From contig CADCXC010000001.1 in NCBI GenBank assembly GCA_902806595.1, positions 558,001 through 622,000 of the forward strand: a stretch of 64,000 nucleotides of DNA, in the 5' to 3' direction. Within the stretch, counting starts at the first letter, position 1, and each line of letters starts with the position of its first letter. Below the pieces are notes generated by a model. It saw nothing but the letters and a program-made list of their open reading frames with translations, did not search any database and was not told the DNA's origin. The stretch comes from Pyrenopolyporus hunteri (taxonomy: Eukaryota; Ascomycota; Sordariomycetes; Xylariales; Hypoxylaceae). Positions 60,971-64,000 of the stretch are shown here, piece after piece. The translations under genes were made by a program, and so were the position numbers.

Positions 60971-63900
60971 TTAGGCCGCCGGTCTACGAGCGAGAATTTC
61001 TCTAGCCGACGCTGCGGTAAGAGCTGATCCTACTTCGTACTCGTGCTGCTGGATGGCAAGCTCCAGCTCAGTCAGCGCGCACTGCGCAGCGATCACTTTA
61101 AAACTCTCAAACTTCTCCTTGTTTCTGCCGAAGCTGTTCGACTTCGCAGTGCCCACGTTAAGACATGCGATACTCAGTTCGAGCGGCGTGACGTTGCGTT
61201 CCGCGTGCGTACCGTTAGGCTTGTAAGTAGGCACGTCGTCATCGCTTAGATCGCCCGAGTCGCTGTGATAGTCGTCCGCATCTCGCGAATGCACTTCCTT
61301 CTTCCGGATCAAGCCCTCAATCCACTTGGCAATCCGGTCATACTCATCCTTGAGACGCACCGACCTGTCTCGCTGCCGTCGAGTTTGTGCGCCCGACTTA
61401 TTGAAGATGTACCCCGTGAAGACCTCGAGCTCCGTCAGGCCTTTGGTAAAGTTATCAGAGTAATCCATCGTCGCGCTCCATACAGCATCGTCGTACCTAA
61501 CGATATGAGGTCGGTTATCGAGATTTTGTAGGAATAGTAACCTATATCCCGAAAAAGAAGAAAAACAGAGGGGGGGAGGGGGGACGATATACTTACGCGT
61601 CTCGAATTCGACGAGCGTCGTCTGACGCAGCCTGCCAGTTGACGCCACCTAATTCTCTACATTTGCGATTGATGTGTTGGAGCAGCTGCTCCCATACCGA
61701 CATTCCGTGGCGGCTGACGACCTGGTGGATGTCCTGCCTCCAGATTTTCTTCTCATCTATGGCCCTGTATAGGCGACCTAGGATCTTTTCCGATTTGTAG
61801 TATTTGTGGCTCGGACCTCCCTCATCATCCTCGTCATCGGGGACCTGAGACTTCAAATTTTCAAACACAATCTCCGTTCGATTAACAATATTCGCGGGAG
61901 GAACGGGTGCCAAACTACCATACGCTCAGGTCAGCAAAGTCCACGCGACGGCATCCTCGATCCCCCAATCGTTGGTAGGCATAATAATTTCTTTTCCGGG
62001 GAAAAGGGTATGCCCGATCGCTACGGACCGATTCACTTACAATTCTGGACGGAATGATGTCCTTGTCAAACCCCTGAGTTTGTTAATATCGATTGGAATA
62101 CCAGACTTGCTATAATCCACGCCGGTAGAATGCATCTCAGCGAGAAGTTTGCACTCGGCGTCAACCGTGCCGGCGGGCTTCATGTCAGCGAGGATCAAGT
62201 GCTTTGTAGCAATCACGCCCAGCCTAGCGTACTAATATTAGCAAAACCACATCCCGGAACACTAAAACGGCCGGAGGACTCTCGAGACCGATGAAAAACA
62301 AGTAGAATGGTAGAAGATCCTTACTGGTCGGTGGCCATGAACTCGACGAAGAAGTTTGTCATGTCATCCCGGGTAACCGCCCGATTAATATTCAGGGGGG
62401 TAACCAAGGGGTAATCCGCCGGCGGGAATTCCAGCTGCGCCGAGTCGACGGCAAGGTCGTCCCATATAATATTATAAATATCCCCATCGAGATCTCCGCC
62501 GCTGAGTTGGCTGGGAAGATCCCTATCCCCTTTCTGGCTGAACACGACACAGTTGGTGAGCGAGCGGAGAGGATGGTCCTTCGGCGGCTCTACCGCTCTT
62601 CGAATCTGAATATCGCCCGGGTGAAGGGCTGGAGATCTCGTCACTAAAACCAAGCGGTCGCGCAGATTCGTATTATAGCGTTTCTTGCCCTTTTCCTTCT
62701 CAAATGTGACGTAGATCTCGTCCTCTTCCAAGAACTTGAACTCGTCCATGACGCCGAACAAGGTCATGCCGTTCTCGACCGGAATCCGAGCCTTGTGCTT
62801 GAGGAGACGCAACTCCCTTAGGACGACGGTTTCAACGACGGAGCAGAGGAACTCGTCTTTCTTGTAGTCGATCCCTAGCCTGTGGAGGCGGCGAATGAAT
62901 TTGGAGAAATTTATCTGCTCCGCGACTTTCTGCCTCTTTAGAAACGTCACGGTATTATGGATCTGGGCCGTGATCATGCGCAGCCTCTCAAGCTCCCGGT
63001 TCTGAACTTGGAAGAACCACTCGTCCGCGACTAGCATGTCCTCGAGAATCTTGATCATTTGACGATTGAGTACGAGGGGGATGGGCCTGTTCCCCATATC
63101 GCAAATCTCGAGGTTATGAATATCCTCGCTTTCGAATTTGACCATGCTCGGCCTAACGCGCATGACCATTCCCGGAATAGTGTCGTCCAAACACAGCATC
63201 CCTTTCGCACCGCCCCATCTGATCTGGAAGCATGTGGTGTTCTCCCTATTCTGCGGTAGAGAGCCGTGGATAGCTTCCATCAGCTCTCGGGAGAGGGTGC
63301 CAACACCATCGCTGAAGACACGGCTTCCGTCCTTAGATTTCACGTCGTCGACGATCTGCACGTCCACCCGGAGGTCTCTAAGGCTGACCGAGAATGGCGT
63401 CTCAGAAAAAGCCTGCCCGATGCGGGCTGCGCACTTAGAGGGCGACTGGATCTGGGTAAACTTTCCGAGATGCGAAATCACGGTAAAGTAAGTTTGTAGG
63501 GTGTTGTGGTCGTCAAAGAAAGGGGCCATGAGCCATACGCTATGCGCTCGGAGGGAGGAGTGAGAGAATCCCAAGAACATGTATTCGCGGCCAACGATAC
63601 GGACGCCTCTCAAGAGAATATGTCTGAACCGCTCCCATATCCTTTCGAGAGAGACCTTAATATTGAAGAATAAGTCCTGGCCGTCCTCTTCGCAGAACTG
63701 AACACGCGCGAAGTATCCGATATGGTTGGGGAATTTGCGAAGTATTCGGTTCTTGGCTTCCGGCTCGGGTCCGAGAAGAGTAACTCGGGTGGGAGTAACC
63801 TGCACCTTGTAAACCATCACGAGACTCTCACGCGCTTTTTCGGATATGAACTCTTTCAGGGCGCCGTGCCGGATCTCCCTCTCGTTGGCCTCTAGGAACG

Positions 63901-64000
63901 ACCAGATCTCCTTCGGGCTGAACGTACTCGCCTCGACATCCGGGCCGGGAAATGGTATCTGAGAGAACAGCTTCTTGACCGCGTTTGCAGAGATGGGGAA
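60971..64000 (-). CDS. Cellular RNA-dependent RNA polymerase, 3' part (5' end beyond window)
   Basis: Four exons lie in the window: 64000-62325 (open at the edge), 62223-62041, 61914-61597 and 61496-60971. They encode the last 900 aa. Introns are 101, 126 and 100 bp, in phase. This is an eukaryotic RdRP of the RNA-silencing pathway, making double-stranded RNA from aberrant transcripts for Dicer. The catalytic loop LSGGDLDGD lies at about 62480-62503 (the aspartates of DLDGD at 62480-62494 bind Mg). Other family blocks are FSDGVGTLS, QIRWGGAKGML, FMATD/QLGVIA across intron 1 and RPEF/LAPVPP across intron 2. The DLDGD form resembles the SAD-1/RRP-3 group more than QDE-1, whose loop as I recall has DYDGD. 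The C-terminal domain is helical with an acidic DSGDLSDDD patch. Confidence 0.93.

Noticed and set aside
60702..60974. 90-codon plus-strand open frame next to the RdRP stop
   Set aside because: No motif; overlaps the RdRP 3' end by only a few bases and shows no conserved features.

Overview
The window is nuclear DNA of a filamentous ascomycete, most likely a Sordariomycete. Genes carry short (53-169 bp) GT-AG introns with CTAAC/CTAAT-type branch sites. The families are typically fungal: a CYP505 self-sufficient P450, a Zn2Cys6 regulator, a DHA2-type MFS pump, a 2EXR protein and a quelling-type RNA-dependent RNA polymerase. One large AT-rich block looks mutated by RIP (repeat-induced point mutation). 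I infer the class only from gene content and style.

Left gene-bearing arm (1-27.9 kb): a membrane-anchored histidine-phosphatase-fold protein lacking the catalytic motifs (64-1906, +); a microsomal P450 (4615-2788, -) with a possible tyrosinase-like scrap upstream; the repair protein Rad14/XPA (7546-6193, -); the ER membrane protein Pho88/Snd3 (9115-8351, -); an unrecognised small basic protein (10407-11195, +); a CYP505 P450:reductase fusion with eight exons (13781-17614, +); a small membrane-anchored protein (18559-19182, +); a 2EXR protein (20897-22146, +); then a Zn2Cys6 regulator (24969-23562, -) and an MFS drug:H+ antiporter (27349-25559, -) in tandem. The pump's upstream region carries five CGGAA motifs, the kind of half-site such regulators bind.

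AT-rich block (about 28.1-49.8 kb): 21.7 kb with no credible gene. The longest ORF is 93 codons and is a tandem-repeat artefact. Surviving C residues sit almost only in CpG. It contains a 23-bp minisatellite, a 10-bp pyrimidine repeat, 21-bp and 72-bp tandem arrays and two dispersed repeat families. The main new observation is that the block is bracketed by an imperfect inverted repeat of about 115-120 bp (27969-28087 and 49801-49920) whose sequence is not AT-rich and includes a 30-bp perfect match. The whole 21.95-kb unit may therefore be one giant terminal-inverted-repeat element, or an element whose interior became a RIP sink or centromere-like domain.

Right gene-bearing arm (49.9-64 kb): an EthD-like/alpha-beta hydrolase fusion enzyme (50800-52419, +); a long gene-poor stretch; a DUF1479 (YbiU-like) protein with long low-complexity arms that has lost both iron-binding histidines (56810-59086, +); a 281-bp MITE-like element (60226-60506); and the 3' part of a cellular RNA-dependent RNA polymerase gene (64000-60971, -) running off the right edge.

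Exon boundaries were read by eye from splice signals and reading frames. They are consistent in phase for every gene but have not been tested against transcripts.
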